From Clostridium thermosuccinogenes (GTDB lineage Bacteria > Bacillota > Clostridia > Acetivibrionales > DSM-5807), in the NCBI RefSeq assembly GCF_002896855.1, contig NZ_CP021850.1, positions 3,001,665 through 3,065,664 on the forward strand: a stretch of 64,000 nt of DNA, written 5' to 3'. Every line of letters begins with the position of its first letter. Positions within the stretch are counted from its first letter, which is position 1. The notes below the pieces were generated by a model. It did no database searches. It was given only the letters and a program-made list of their open reading frames with translations, and had not been told where the DNA came from. A program made the translations under genes and the position numbers. Positions 46,079 to 55,876 of the stretch are shown here, one piece after another.

Positions 46079-47344
46079 ATGCTTAAGATTGTCTATCCCA
46101 TCTGTTGTGGAATTGATGTCCACAAAAAGTTTGTAATTGCCACTATTGCCACCACCAATGATAAAAATGTTACTTCCTATCAAACACGTCGTTTTAATAC
46201 TTTCAAAAATGATCTAATCGCTCTCAACAACTGGTTAGTAGAAAACAAGTGCAAAGATGTCTGTATGGAATCCACCGGAAAGTACTGGATTCCTGTTTTT
46301 AACGTGCTCGAGGATTTCTGCACTATTACCCTTGCAAACCCGAGATACGTTAAAAATATCCCAGGTAAGAAAACCGATAAGCGAGATTCAATTTGGCTTG
46401 CTGACTTACACAAGCATGCATTGGTAAAAGGTAGCTTTATCCCATCTAAGCCTATACGGGAGTTGCGGGATTTAATTCGGTACAAGTCTAAACTTACCAA
46501 CGTCTCTTCCAGTGAGAAAAACCGGGTGCAAAATTCGCTTACAGTTTCAAACATCATGCTTGCCAATGTTGTTTCCGACACCTTCGGCAAGTCTGCTTCC
46601 TCAATTATTAAGCACATGATAGAGAATCCTGATATCATCGACTTTGATTATTCTTCAATGCTCCACAAAAGTCTGAAGAAAAAATCGGATGAAATTGAAC
46701 AAGCCGTTGCTGGTAAATTCTCTAAGGAGCAAGCGGCAAAATTGTCTGTATGCTATGAGCACTATAACAGCGTTGAAAAATGCATCGAAATACTGGAAGC
46801 TACAATACTCGAGCTATCTTTACCTTTCAAAGAACAAATTGACATCATCGCTACTTTACCTGGTATTAAGCAGGCATCGGCTACAGCTATTCTTTCAGAA
46901 ATCGGAACCGATATGTCCGTCTTCACCTCGGACAAGCATCTTTGTTCCTGGGCTGGCCTTACACCCCAGAGTAATGAAAGTGCCGGTAAGAAGAAAAGTG
47001 TCCGTATTAGCCGCGCCGGTGTCTACATTAAACCTTTACTTGTCCAGTGTGCTAATGCCGCTGTAAAGGACAAGTCCTGCACTGTTTTCAAAAACCGCTA
47101 TGAAACGATTAAAAAACGTCGTGGTCACAAACGTGCTATTATTGCTACCGCAAGAATGATTTTAACCTGCATCTATCACATGCTCTCTAAAAATGAGCCA
47201 TTCAATCCATTGCTGTATGATGACAATGCGAAATCTAAGAAGCGTAATCAGCAGGATTCTCTAAGTATTGAGCAGGCCATCGCATTTTTGCAAGCCAATG
47301 GGTATACTGTGAATATTTCTGATCTAGTGGCAATAACAAACTAA
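46079..47344 (+). CDS. IS110-family transposase (different subgroup)
   Basis: This 421-residue DEDD transposase, unrelated in detail to the copies at 1 and 20068, has N-terminal ICCGIDVHKKFVIATIAT and VCMESTGKYWIPVFN. The acidic pair lies in KNIPGKKTDKRDSIWLADL, and the C-terminal Tnp domain has TLPGIKQASATAILSEIGTD and SAGKKKSVRISRAG. I choose ATG 46079 (MLKIVYP) after AAGGGTGAGG; a GTG at 46070 is possible. It is intact. The 47345-47468 region after it has a TTGCGGCCTTCGCGGG stretch and T run that may end transcription. Confidence 0.92.
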   Translation: MLKIVYPICCGIDVHKKFVIATIATTNDKNVTSYQTRRFNTFKNDLIALNNWLVENKCKDVCMESTGKYWIPVFNVLEDFCTITLANPRYVKNIPGKKTDKRDSIWLADLHKHALVKGSFIPSKPIRELRDLIRYKSKLTNVSSSEKNRVQNSLTVSNIMLANVVSDTFGKSASSIIKHMIENPDIIDFDYSSMLHKSLKKKSDEIEQAVAGKFSKEQAAKLSVCYEHYNSVEKCIEILEATILELSLPFKEQIDIIATLPGIKQASATAILSEIGTDMSVFTSDKHLCSWAGLTPQSNESAGKKKSVRISRAGVYIKPLLVQCANAAVKDKSCTVFKNRYETIKKRRGHKRAIIATARMILTCIYHMLSKNEPFNPLLYDDNAKSKKRNQQDSLSIEQAIAFLQANGYTVNISDLVAITN

Positions 47345-47468
47345 TAGTGTAATTCCAGTTTCATCCACAGTCCTAGGTATTCCTTAAGGGCTTGCTTTGT
47401 TGCGGCCTTCGCGGGTCTTTTTTATTTTCACACTATCACCTTTCCATAGCTTCTCCTCATGCTTAGCG

Positions 47469-47876
47469 CTAAACTTTATCTTTTAATCTGATAAGGTTAC
47501 CCGGCAATGCTTCAAACATATCAGGGTAATGCCCGCACCTTGCCCTTATCTGTGTATATTCCGCCTTACTGCCATCCTTTTTTAAATACAGCCTACGCCT
47601 ATATATCTCATCGGCAAGTTCAGCAGCATGCATCGTTTTGTTTTCTGCCTCTGATAAGACAATTCTCATAGCTTCATGAAGTGTGTAGTAAGGCATTTCA
47701 TTCATGCCAATTTCTGTATCAGTTAAATTGTTTTCATCATATTTTAAGACTATATAAGCTGGCTTATTATCTTTAAGCAGAACAACTTTTCCGTTCTTAT
47801 CAACAACAGAGAACACATGGTCTATATTAGTTTTCAATGAATCAAAGGGAATTAAGCTGTCTATTCTAATATCCAT
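47469..47876 (-). CDS. Phd/YefM-like protein with HARE-HTH-like C-terminus
   Basis: This is a 135-residue protein. Residues 1-50 (PFDSLKTNIDHVFSVVDKNG, KVVLLKDNKPAYIVLKY) match the Phd/YefM antitoxin fold that binds DNA and toxin. Residues 65-135 (LHEAMRIVLSEAENKTMHAA, ELADEIYRRRLYLKKDG) look like a HARE-HTH winged-helix module. No toxin gene is adjacent, which argues for a regulatory role rather than a TA pair. It lies just outside the recombinase operon terminator, at the presumed prophage edge. Confidence 0.65.
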   Translation of the reverse strand: MDIRIDSLIPFDSLKTNIDHVFSVVDKNGKVVLLKDNKPAYIVLKYDENNLTDTEIGMNEMPYYTLHEAMRIVLSEAENKTMHAAELADEIYRRRLYLKKDGSKAEYTQIRARCGHYPDMFEALPGNLIRLKDKV

Positions 47877-47946
47877 AATTCACCACCCTATTACAATTAT
47901 ACATAAAAAATATTTATTTATCTATATATTTGTTTATACATTTGTA

Positions 47947-47997
47947 TAAAAATAAAAACGCCACCAGTTAAGAAGGTTTCCTCCTCAACTGGCGGCA
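47947..47997 (-). terminator. Intrinsic terminator of the recombinase operon
   Basis: On the minus strand GCCGCCAGTT pairs with AACTGGTGGC, followed by GTTTTTATTTTT. It lies 15 bases after the stop of the last recombinase gene. This is a strong, classical intrinsic terminator. Confidence 0.85.
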
Positions 47998-48011
47998 ATC
48001 TTATTATAATC

Positions 48012-49580
48012 CTATAGATTCACTTCTATTTCTAACCCAGACTTAAATTCAACCAATATCCTGTCATCATATACCGTTGCTTTTTCAACCAGTTTTCTGA
48101 CCAGTTTATCATCGAACTCCGTAATATCACCAGTTTGCGTGTTAAGGAAGTCCGTCATCTCAGCAATCCGATCCCTCTTATCTTGGCGAAGAGCGTTTCT
48201 TGAAAGTGTTTCTTGCCTTAAATCTCGCAACCTATAAATTTCATTTACAATATTATCGTATTCTTCCTTTAAATTTGCTTTTTGGATCAACTCGGTTTGG
48301 AGTTCTTCTAGCCTTTTATCAATGTCTGCTGTAGTCTCATCCAAATCCACGCTTAATACGGTTTCAATATTCTTCTTCAGTATGGCCAAAAAAGAGTTTT
48401 TTCCGCTGACCGCTACATTGATGGCTTCTACAATTTTCTCTTTAAGCGTATCTTCAAGTATAGTGGAAGCGGTACAAAATAAACCGGTGTTTTCCAATCT
48501 GCTGACGCATCTCCATACGATTGATTTCTTTCCTCGGTTATTCCAATGAACCCTGCGGAATATTTCATGACAGTTGCCGCAGAAAACCATCTGTGATAAA
48601 GGATGCTTGTTGCTATAGTTTCTTTTCTTTCCATTCTTACTTATATGCACACATCTTCTTTTGACAAGCTGTTCCTGAACCTGCATAAAAATTTCACGCG
48701 GGATTATAGGCTCATGGCTGTTTTCTACATAGTATTGTGGAACTATACCATTATTAGGTACCCTTTTCTTTGATAAAAAATCTACCGTATAGGTTTTCTG
48801 CAGCAGTGCATCACCGATATACTTTTCATTCCTCAAAATCTTATTGATGGTACTGGTATGCCATCTGGGATTGCCTGCACCCGTCAGAATTCCGTCAGCC
48901 TCCAAACCCCTAGCTATCTGTAGCATACTGGAACCTTCAAGATATTCTCTGTAAATGCGTTTGACGATCTCAGCCTCTTCAGGTACGATAACTAAATTGC
49001 CATCCTTATCCTTTGTATAGCCAAGAAACCGGTTGTGATTGATATGGATTTTTCCTTGCTGATATCGGTACTGAATACCCAGTTTTACATTCTGGCTTAA
49101 CGATTGGCTTTCTTGCTGTGCCAAAGATGCCATAATGGTCAACAGGATTTCTCCTTTGGAATCCAATGTGTTTATATTTTCCTTTTCAAAGTAAACCGGA
49201 ATATTTTTTTCTTTAAGCTGCCTTATGTACTTTAGGCAGTCCAGCGTATTTCTTGCAAACCGGCTGATAGATTTTGTAATTATCATATCAATTTTGCCCT
49301 GCATGCATTCTTCTATCATCCGGTTAAACTCTTCACGCTTTTTAGTATTAGTTCCAGTAATACCTTCATCTGCAAATATACCGGCTAACTCCCATTCGGG
49401 ATTGCTTTTGATGTAATTTGTGTAGTGCTCAATCTGTGCTTCATAACTGGTTGCCTGCTCCTCGCTGTCCGTAGAAACACGGCAGTAAGCTGCTACCCGA
49501 AGCTTAGGCAATTCCTCGGCCTTTGCACTATTCCCGATTCGCTTACGGGCAGGAATTACCGTAACATTCCTGGTTGTCAT
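48012..49580 (-). CDS. Large serine recombinase
   Basis: This is a 522-residue site-specific recombinase. The resolvase catalytic domain has its serine in [13 protein letters not shown] (Ser36), with [17 protein letters not shown] and [11 protein letters not shown] recombinase domain ([20 protein letters not shown]), a zinc ribbon ([11 protein letters not shown]...[12 protein letters not shown]) and a coiled-coil motif (residues 420-480) follow. Such enzymes integrate phages and integrative elements. Its start overlaps the small recombinase-like gene by 38 bases. Intact. It is the last gene of a three-gene recombinase operon. Confidence 0.94.
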   Translation of the reverse strand: MTTRNVTVIPARKRIGNSAKAEELPKLRVAAYCRVSTDSEEQATSYEAQIEHYTNYIKSNPEWELAGIFADEGITGTNTKKREEFNRMIEECMQGKIDMIITKSISRFARNTLDCLKYIRQLKEKNIPVYFEKENINTLDSKGEILLTIMASLAQQESQSLSQNVKLGIQYRYQQGKIHINHNRFLGYTKDKDGNLVIVPEEAEIVKRIYREYLEGSSMLQIARGLEADGILTGAGNPRWHTSTINKILRNEKYIGDALLQKTYTVDFLSKKRVPNNGIVPQYYVENSHEPIIPREIFMQVQEQLVKRRCVHISKNGKKRNYSNKHPLSQMVFCGNCHEIFRRVHWNNRGKKSIVWRCVSRLENTGLFCTASTILEDTLKEKIVEAINVAVSGKNSFLAILKKNIETVLSVDLDETTADIDKRLEELQTELIQKANLKEEYDNIVNEIYRLRDLRQETLSRNALRQDKRDRIAEMTDFLNTQTGDITEFDDKLVRKLVEKATVYDDRILVEFKSGLEIEVNL

Positions 49581-50001
49581 CTAAAATCACCTCGCTTTTA
49601 ATAAGACTATAAGCATACTCTGCCTGCTGAAATGGATCATCGTATAGATTATCTGGCATTGAAGCATGAAACTTGAAATTCAGGCATTTCTTTTCATTTC
49701 CTTTATATTCAAAAATCCTGCCAAGCACCTCAGCTCGCCTGCTTCTTTCCAGTTGTGCTTTTTCGAATGTGTCCTTGCTGATAATTTGATGATAGAATTT
49801 GTCCTCAACATACCGTTTATCTGAAAGCATTCTTGCAATAGATGTGTGGTAGCGCTTAATGCCCGCTTTTTGGGCTGCTTCGGTTAAAGAAAGCCCGGAA
49901 AGGTAAGCCTCAAATAGTTTTTCAATCTTAACTGCTTCCTCTTCATTAACGACAGCCCTGCCGTTTTGAATGTTATATCCAAAAGGTATATGGCTCATCA
50001 T
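49543..50001 (-). CDS. Recombinase-domain accessory protein without catalytic domain
   Basis: The 152-residue product starts at ATG 50001 ([14 protein letters not shown]), whose ATGA overlaps the upstream recombinase stop. It has only the central part of a large serine recombinase: the [20 protein letters not shown] turn, [20 protein letters not shown] and [20 protein letters not shown]. The N-terminal catalytic serine domain and zinc ribbon are absent. Translational overlap with both neighbours argues that it is a real gene with a partner role, such as directing recombination, rather than a random fragment. Confidence 0.75.
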   Translation of the reverse strand: MMSHIPFGYNIQNGRAVVNEEEAVKIEKLFEAYLSGLSLTEAAQKAGIKRYHTSIARMLSDKRYVEDKFYHQIISKDTFEKAQLERSRRAEVLGRIFEYKGNEKKCLNFKFHASMPDNLYDDPFQQAEYAYSLIKSEVILDDNQECYGNSCP

Positions 50002-51575
50002 TTCACCAACCTTTCCCTTAAGTTCAACCCGCATTTCATTTTGAAACCTATTTCCTCCTGTGAAAACACAATGATTTCGCGGGTAAAATCCTCAAATATA
50101 TCGCTATCAAATGCATCAATCTGCTTTTCAGCTTTCGTTGCAAAGTTAAGAAGCTTCTCAACCTCAACAAGAGCAGTCATGCTCCCATCGATTGCGCGTT
50201 TTATGGCTTCTTTTTGTTCTTTTAATATGGCTGCTTCTTTGAGCAGCTCATTTTTCTGTGTATTAAAAAGAGCGGGTTCCAGGTATCCTTTGGCCATAAG
50301 TCCCATAATCATCTGAACTCGCTCTGTATTTTCTTTGATTTTTGTTTCCATCTCCTGAATCTTTGTTATGTTATCTGAGTAATTTGTCTTCTTTAAGCTT
50401 TGCAACAATGGCCTTAGAATGAACTTATGACCGAAAATAAGCTTATTGATCATAACAACGAAGGCCTGATGGATCGCATCCTCTCTGACAAACTTCATGG
50501 AACAGCTTGATGCGTCCTTTATGTGCTTTGTGCAGCACCATGCAATATATTTACGGTCACCGCTTCCATGAATTCGACGCTTGAAACTGCTGCCACATTC
50601 TGCGCATTTGATTTTACCAGAGAAAGGGTAGCGTTTTTGATACTTGCTGCTTCCCTTAATTACACCTTTTTCTTTTCCTCTTTGCTTTAATATCTCTTGG
50701 GCGGCTTCAAACTCCTCATGGGATATAATAGCTTCATGATGATCTTTTATCATGTATTGATCTTTTTCCCCACGATTATAATGCCGCTTAAAATTCTCAT
50801 CTGTATAGGTCTTTTGCAGAAGGACATCCCCGGTATATTTTTCATTGCTAAGAATACCGCGGATAGTGGTCGCTGTCCAATGCGAACCTCTCTTTGTTGG
50901 GATTTTATCCAAATTTAACCCATCTGCAATTTTCTGTGTGCCTTTACCGTCCAAAGCCTCGGAAAAAATCCGCTTTACGATTTCAGCCTGTTCTTTATTG
51001 ATAAATAGCTTTCCATCCACATAATCGTAACCATAGGGAGGATACGAAATTTTGTATGTTCCGTTTTGGAACCTACGTCTGATAGACCACTTACTATTTT
51101 CAGCAATGGATAAGGATTCGTTTTCTGCAAGACTGCTCAAAATTGTCAGCACCAATTCGCCTTCCATGCGCTGCGTGTTTATATTCTCTTTCTCGAAATA
51201 GATGAAAACACCGAGATCAGTAAGTTTTCGCACCATCTCAATGCAGTCGGTTGTATTTCTGGCAAATCTGCTGACTGACTTGGTTATAATAAAGTCAATT
51301 TTCTTGTTTTCACAATCTGCAAGCAGCCTTAAAAGTCCAGTTCGGTTTTCCTTTTTTGTGCCTGAAATGCCTTCATCATAATAAATCCCTGCAAATTCCC
51401 AATCAGGATTTGCTTTTATATAGGATTCATAATGGTCCTTTTGCGCTTCCAGGCTTGCCATTTGTTCATCACTGTCTGTTGAAACCCTGCAATAAGCCGC
51501 TACCCTCACCTTTGGCTTGAAAGCTTGGAGAGCATTGTTTCCATCAATCCTTGTTACCTTTCTCACTGTTTTCAC
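49998..51575 (-). CDS. Large serine recombinase
   Basis: This 525-residue protein has the same architecture as its neighbour: catalytic Ser32 in [35 protein letters not shown], and a recombinase domain with FINKEQAEIVKRIFSEALDG. A zinc ribbon (CAECGSSFKRR...CCTKHIKDASSC) and a C-terminal coiled coil around EMETKIKENTERVQMIMG follow. It is the first gene of the recombinase operon and is preceded by a GGAGGTGAAAAC-type site. It is plausibly the prophage integrase, the two genes after it modifying direction or specificity. Confidence 0.94.
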   Translation of the reverse strand: MKTVRKVTRIDGNNALQAFKPKVRVAAYCRVSTDSDEQMASLEAQKDHYESYIKANPDWEFAGIYYDEGISGTKKENRTGLLRLLADCENKKIDFIITKSVSRFARNTTDCIEMVRKLTDLGVFIYFEKENINTQRMEGELVLTILSSLAENESLSIAENSKWSIRRRFQNGTYKISYPPYGYDYVDGKLFINKEQAEIVKRIFSEALDGKGTQKIADGLNLDKIPTKRGSHWTATTIRGILSNEKYTGDVLLQKTYTDENFKRHYNRGEKDQYMIKDHHEAIISHEEFEAAQEILKQRGKEKGVIKGSSKYQKRYPFSGKIKCAECGSSFKRRIHGSGDRKYIAWCCTKHIKDASSCSMKFVREDAIHQAFVVMINKLIFGHKFILRPLLQSLKKTNYSDNITKIQEMETKIKENTERVQMIMGLMAKGYLEPALFNTQKNELLKEAAILKEQKEAIKRAIDGSMTALVEVEKLLNFATKAEKQIDAFDSDIFEDFTREIIVFSQEEIGFKMKCGLNLRERLVK

Positions 51576-51627
51576 CTCCTTTGGGCATGTGACATGTTAC
51601 CTCTGTGTGCCGCTAATAGCAAGCTAA

Positions 51628-51846
51628 TTAGGCCATAAGCTGTGCATACATCGGCGAGAAAGTTTTGCGGTTCAACTTGTCGATTTTGTTGAATTCTTCT
51701 TCTGAAATCAGTCCCGCCTTAAGCATCCTCTGCAGAATTTTGTATGCCCGCCAGTAATCAACCTCTCTTTGAAATTCCTCCTGTGTTATCTTTGTATAGT
51801 TCGTTTCCTGCGGGTTATATGGTAAATGATTAGCCGCCTCTATCAT
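51628..51846 (-). CDS. Small SHOCT-like protein
   Basis: This 72-residue hydrophilic protein ends in a short helical-hairpin motif (AYKILQRMLKAGLISEEEFN, KIDKLNRKTFSPMYAQLMA) of the SHOCT type. Such motifs are often found as small oligomerisation modules. It commonly lies next to recombinases in clostridial prophages. TAGGAGGTGC precedes its start. Function unknown. Confidence 0.7.
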   Translation of the reverse strand: MIEAANHLPYNPQETNYTKITQEEFQREVDYWRAYKILQRMLKAGLISEEEFNKIDKLNRKTFSPMYAQLMA

Positions 51847-51859
51847 TCAAGCACCTCCT

Positions 51860-51893
51860 ATAAAAACTTAGGACAGCCGCGATTGGCTGTCCT
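51860..51893 (-). terminator. Terminator after the amidase gene
   Basis: On the minus strand AGGACAGCC and GGCTGTCCT form a perfect 9-bp stem with a 6-base loop, followed by AAGTTTTT. It ends the lysis module and separates it from the SHOCT/recombinase genes. Confidence 0.8.
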
Positions 51894-51899
51894 TTATCG

Positions 51900-52904
51900 T
51901 TATTCCGGTAATTTCAGAACTTGTCCGGGGTAAATAGTATCTGAAGTCAGGCCATTGAGTTTCTTAATCTCTGGATATCTTGTTCCTCTACCGAGTTCTT
52001 TTTCCGCTATTCTCCATAAGGTATCGCCTTTTTGCACTGTATAGGTTCTATTGCCCTTGTTATCAGGAATGCTGTTTACAATTACAAGGTTTTCTTTTGC
52101 TACCCAAGTGTTTATGCCTGCGATTTCTTGACCGCCGGATTTCTTAACCTTTTTGCCAAGCAATACACATTCTTTGCCGCCTTTTATGACCGGCTTGCCT
52201 TTGTATAAAGTCTGTGTGACCCTGTGGTAATAGTCATTTTTGACCCACGTTGGAACTTCCACACTGCCGGGGTAGTAATTCTTTACACTGACCTTAAACT
52301 CCACCATATCTCCAATTCCAATATCAGTATTGATATCTGTACTGTTCTCCAGCGCTTTTTTTACTGCTTTACGGAAAGTGTCCATATTCTCCCCATGCTT
52401 GGGAAACCAGTGCATCACATCAGCATGGTTGCTGGCAATACCGAGCTTATATCCTTCGGAGTGGCAGATGATGTCATTCTCATTAAGACCGTACTTCTTG
52501 CAGAGCATAACGCAGAGTTCAACAGCATTCTGCCACGCTTTACGGAAATAATCTTCCTGCTTTGCTGCATCATAACCCACCATTACCGACCCGGATTTAT
52601 ACGAAAACCCAGCAGGCTCACAGATTTCAAAGCCAATATGGGTATTGTTGGCTGCTCCTCCCGCATGCCACCCGCGATGATCCCAAGGCAGGTATTGCCA
52701 AACCTCTTTATCGTCTACAAAAGCGTGAACACATACCTGCCTATTTATTTCGCCGGCCTTGTAAGATTTGTTCCAACGGGAAAACCACTCAGCCGCCATT
52801 ACACCCGGCACAGCCGTCGAATGTACCATGATTCCTTTAGGCGTGATTTTTCGACCAGCTGTATAGCAATCGTTTCGCGTCATGTATTTAGTAAAAAGCT
52901 TCAT
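51900..52904 (-). CDS. Phage endolysin: N-acetylmuramoyl-L-alanine amidase with LysM
   Basis: This endolysin has 334 residues. The N-terminal amidase-2 (PGRP-like) domain has [11 protein letters not shown] (first zinc histidine), [28 protein letters not shown] and the [20 protein letters not shown] region carrying the last zinc ligand. A linker domain of unknown type follows (residues 195-285). The protein ends in a LysM repeat ([20 protein letters not shown] to [10 protein letters not shown]) for wall binding. It should cleave the peptidoglycan stem peptide at host lysis. It overlaps the holin gene by 4 bases. Confidence 0.94.
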   Translation of the reverse strand: MKLFTKYMTRNDCYTAGRKITPKGIMVHSTAVPGVMAAEWFSRWNKSYKAGEINRQVCVHAFVDDKEVWQYLPWDHRGWHAGGAANNTHIGFEICEPAGFSYKSGSVMVGYDAAKQEDYFRKAWQNAVELCVMLCKKYGLNENDIICHSEGYKLGIASNHADVMHWFPKHGENMDTFRKAVKKALENSTDINTDIGIGDMVEFKVSVKNYYPGSVEVPTWVKNDYYHRVTQTLYKGKPVIKGGKECVLLGKKVKKSGGQEIAGINTWVAKENLVIVNSIPDNKGNRTYTVQKGDTLWRIAEKELGRGTRYPEIKKLNGLTSDTIYPGQVLKLPE

Positions 52905-53320
52905 TTCTTTTTATCCTCCTCATTTGAGTGGCCATGCAGTTGTTCCAATGCGTTCTTCAGCTTTTCAGGAATGGGCAGTCCTATATGTGCTGCATTCTCA
53001 AGAATTGAAATTCCCTCGTTACTCAGGTAAAAGAAAATCACCGCTGTCCGGATTGCCCCGCCGTTGCCGAGCACCTGGCTGTCGATTATGTGTCCCACAC
53101 CCACAAGTACAAAAATAAGTACCTTCTTAAAGATGCCCTTGGCTCCGACTTCACTCGAAAGCTTTCTGTCTACAATGGCACACATCACGCCGGTCACATA
53201 GTCAATGGCCACAAAAGCGATGAGCGCATATAAAAATCCATCCAGCCCTCCAAGAAACCAGCCAAGAAATCCACCAATAGCAGTAAAAACCGCCTGTACC
53301 CAGTTCCATACCGTTTTCAT
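52901..53320 (-). CDS. Phage holin
   Basis: This 139-residue protein has two to three membrane segments ([40 protein letters not shown], and [16 protein letters not shown]) and the signature [20 protein letters not shown] with the KGIFKK motif. It belongs to the TcdE/phage holin 4 family. It forms the membrane lesion that releases the amidase. ATGA overlap with the amidase start. The C-terminus is charged (EEDKKK). Confidence 0.95.
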   Translation of the reverse strand: MKTVWNWVQAVFTAIGGFLGWFLGGLDGFLYALIAFVAIDYVTGVMCAIVDRKLSSEVGAKGIFKKVLIFVLVGVGHIIDSQVLGNGGAIRTAVIFFYLSNEGISILENAAHIGLPIPEKLKNALEQLHGHSNEEDKKK

Positions 53321-53407
53321 TGTCTTAACCCTCCGTTCAACTTGAATTTTGCATATAAAAAAGCGCCCTGCCTTAAAGCAAAGCGCTGAATATATAAAAC
53401 TTTTAAC

Positions 53408-55876
53408 CTACATTTGCTTCGGAAGCGCCTCCCACAGCCGCATATCCTCCTGTCCAAGCGACCAGATGGCTATACCTCGCAGTTTCCACCGATAAGCCGC
53501 TTCATTTGCCCAGTAAACAAGGCTATCCACATCCTGATAATACAGAATAGAAAAACCATCTGCATCTCCGAGGAAGAGACGGGATATCCAGATATTGATG
53601 TCTTTTGGTATAATTTTTACTTCATAGTCATTACCGCAGGAAAGCGTCAAAAGTTGTGAGTGGAAAAAGTCATAGTCCATCGAAATGTCCTCACTGCGAG
53701 TTACTGATTCCTCCACATCGCTATTTACTGAAAACACCTGAAATTCATCATCCCACGTGACACCAGTGCGAGCAAGCCTGCCAAAGCCGGTTATAGTTCC
53801 ATCCGGAAGTTCCACATCAAAACACTCGTATGGTTCATATACCCACGCATCACCCAGCCGCAGCAGCTCGCATACCGTCCGGTTGTCCGAGCAGTACCCT
53901 GCATAACCATTACCACCGATTACATTCACTGTGAAACGCAGGGTTGAAGCTGCACCAGAATATACTCTTACCTTATTGCCGCGTTTTCGCATCTCTATAG
54001 TATACATATTCGGATTAGCACGAAGATCGGCATCTGCAGTTTTTAAGAAACTGGTGGAATAGCTACCAAGCAAGGAATTACCTTGATAAAGCTCGACTCT
54101 TTGCGTATCATAATTTAAGCAGCAGAAAATATCTCCAAGGAACACCCCAGCCCGTCCACTGCTATTTTGAGGGAAGGCCAGCCTTGCCCGGATATGGATG
54201 TCGGAGAACCCGTCGTATTTCCATGCAAGTTTGCCATATCCCTCAAGCTGGGAATATGGACGGCTTTCTGTGCTGTCTGGGTCCTGCCAAACATCCCATT
54301 CGCCATCCAACACAGTCCAGTAGTTTTCAGGCAGGATGTTCCTGTCCCGAAAATCTTCATACCAAATAAGCGCCGAGTCGGGTTTTCTTCGCAACACTTC
54401 AAAGGTCAGTTTAAAACCTCGATCCGGCTCGACCATCACACCATTTACATCCTTGAACTGCCGGGGTGAGAGCATAAAACAGGCTTCACCGACAAAGGGA
54501 TGCTCCGAAAATCCGCTGCAAACCCTAAAACCGTAAAACTGGACTCCCGGCACACCACCGCTTATGCTGACAGCATGCGTTCCCTCTTGGAGAAATACAC
54601 CTTTTGCAAGTGTCAACCAGCAAACTCTTCTCCAGTATGGCCACCATAAACGGTTCTCGCTGAAAGTCTTTGATTCACCATCAAGGGAAACGATAATCGC
54701 ATTTTTGTCCCAGTAAGGAAAGCAAAGCTGTACTGCAATATCGTAATATCCCGCTTCTCTTATCTCAAAACGGTACTCTGCTGACGCCTGGTCATCTCCA
54801 AGCGAGGCCATCTCATCAGTAATAATGACATTTCCTTCGTATTCATCCGGAACTCCGTTCCTGTCAATATAAATGGTTCCGAACTCCGCTTTCTGCTCCT
54901 TGCCATAGCTTGTCAAATATCTTCGCCTGTTATAAACCCCTTTTAGCAGCGGATATTCCCAGGATACAGCATCCCATCCTTCCATATAATCATATACATG
55001 AGGAAGAGCCCAAGGTACTTTGTTATAGTCATCCCAGTAAGCCACAATTGGAATAAACGGCTGGGGCGGTGCATCGCCTGTGAAATTGTAAACCCCAGTC
55101 ATCCAGTATTTAGCCGCATAGTAGGTGTTGGACACTCCACGATAAGTTATTCCAAGGTTTTCAGGGGTATCATGGATCCTCCAGTTCCAGCCATAGGCAG
55201 GCAGACCCATGAATATCTTGTCCGGTGACATAACGGAAACAGCATAATCATATATGCCCTCAAGCCAGTCCCGAGGAGATACCGGGCCGGGAGCAGAGCC
55301 CGCCCATGCCATGCCATAGCTCATGATGGCGGCGGTATCGCAATAGTCGTTAAGATCGGCATAAACACACCAGTTTTCACCGCCCACCGAGCCTTGAACG
55401 CCGGTCATACCCGGCAGGCAGATGTTGACAAACTTTGTTGCATCATAAGACTTAACAGTATTGTATATATCCCTAAATAAAGCATTCGCCGCATCCTTGT
55501 TTTCATAACCTCCACCGCGCTCAAGGTCAATATCTACCCCAGCGCACCATGGATACTTGTTCATGATTCGGATGATTTCAGTGAGAAACTTATCCTTTGC
55601 ACCGTTTTGGTTGTTGCGAAGTGCAGTAAAAATATTGGCTATTCCATGATTCATAATAGTGAGCAGCCACTTAATATGAGGCCATTTCTGAATATACGGA
55701 AGCATGCTGCTGATGCTGGTACCGGTTTCAGTAATTGTGCCTGTTGCGTCAACCTCAAAAGTAAAAATGCCTACCGTATCAAAGCGGTCACCATAGTCTC
55801 TAAGTGCTTCATACATTCGGGCATTTCCCATAAAACTCCACACCATGCACCGCTTACCTTTTAAAAAATCCCTCAC
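53408..55876 (-). CDS. Phage tail protein with GH18-type glycosidase domain
   Basis: This protein has 822 residues. The N-terminal part (1-330) is a glycosyl hydrolase 18-like TIM barrel with the catalytic pattern D115-x-D117-x-E119 in CAGVDIDLERGGG. FVNICLPGMTG, AAIMSYGMAWAG and IFMGLPAYGWNW follow. A middle part (350-620) has beta-sandwich, carbohydrate-binding character (EYRFEIREAGYYDIAVQLCF, LEGYGKLAWKYDGFSDIHIR). The C-terminus (SLVYWANEAAYRWKLRGIAI, WSLGQEDMRLWEALP) resembles the last strand of a GH18 barrel. By position it is a tail-tip or receptor-binding protein that may digest cell-wall glycans. It overlaps the next upstream gene by 4 bases. Confidence 0.85.
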   Translation of the reverse strand: MRDFLKGKRCMVWSFMGNARMYEALRDYGDRFDTVGIFTFEVDATGTITETGTSISSMLPYIQKWPHIKWLLTIMNHGIANIFTALRNNQNGAKDKFLTEIIRIMNKYPWCAGVDIDLERGGGYENKDAANALFRDIYNTVKSYDATKFVNICLPGMTGVQGSVGGENWCVYADLNDYCDTAAIMSYGMAWAGSAPGPVSPRDWLEGIYDYAVSVMSPDKIFMGLPAYGWNWRIHDTPENLGITYRGVSNTYYAAKYWMTGVYNFTGDAPPQPFIPIVAYWDDYNKVPWALPHVYDYMEGWDAVSWEYPLLKGVYNRRRYLTSYGKEQKAEFGTIYIDRNGVPDEYEGNVIITDEMASLGDDQASAEYRFEIREAGYYDIAVQLCFPYWDKNAIIVSLDGESKTFSENRLWWPYWRRVCWLTLAKGVFLQEGTHAVSISGGVPGVQFYGFRVCSGFSEHPFVGEACFMLSPRQFKDVNGVMVEPDRGFKLTFEVLRRKPDSALIWYEDFRDRNILPENYWTVLDGEWDVWQDPDSTESRPYSQLEGYGKLAWKYDGFSDIHIRARLAFPQNSSGRAGVFLGDIFCCLNYDTQRVELYQGNSLLGSYSTSFLKTADADLRANPNMYTIEMRKRGNKVRVYSGAASTLRFTVNVIGGNGYAGYCSDNRTVCELLRLGDAWVYEPYECFDVELPDGTITGFGRLARTGVTWDDEFQVFSVNSDVEESVTRSEDISMDYDFFHSQLLTLSCGNDYEVKIIPKDINIWISRLFLGDADGFSILYYQDVDSLVYWANEAAYRWKLRGIAIWSLGQEDMRLWEALPKQM

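Noticed and set aside
52224-53030. A 268-codon plus-strand open frame
   Set aside because: Antisense to the amidase and holin genes, no start signal, no recognisable domain.
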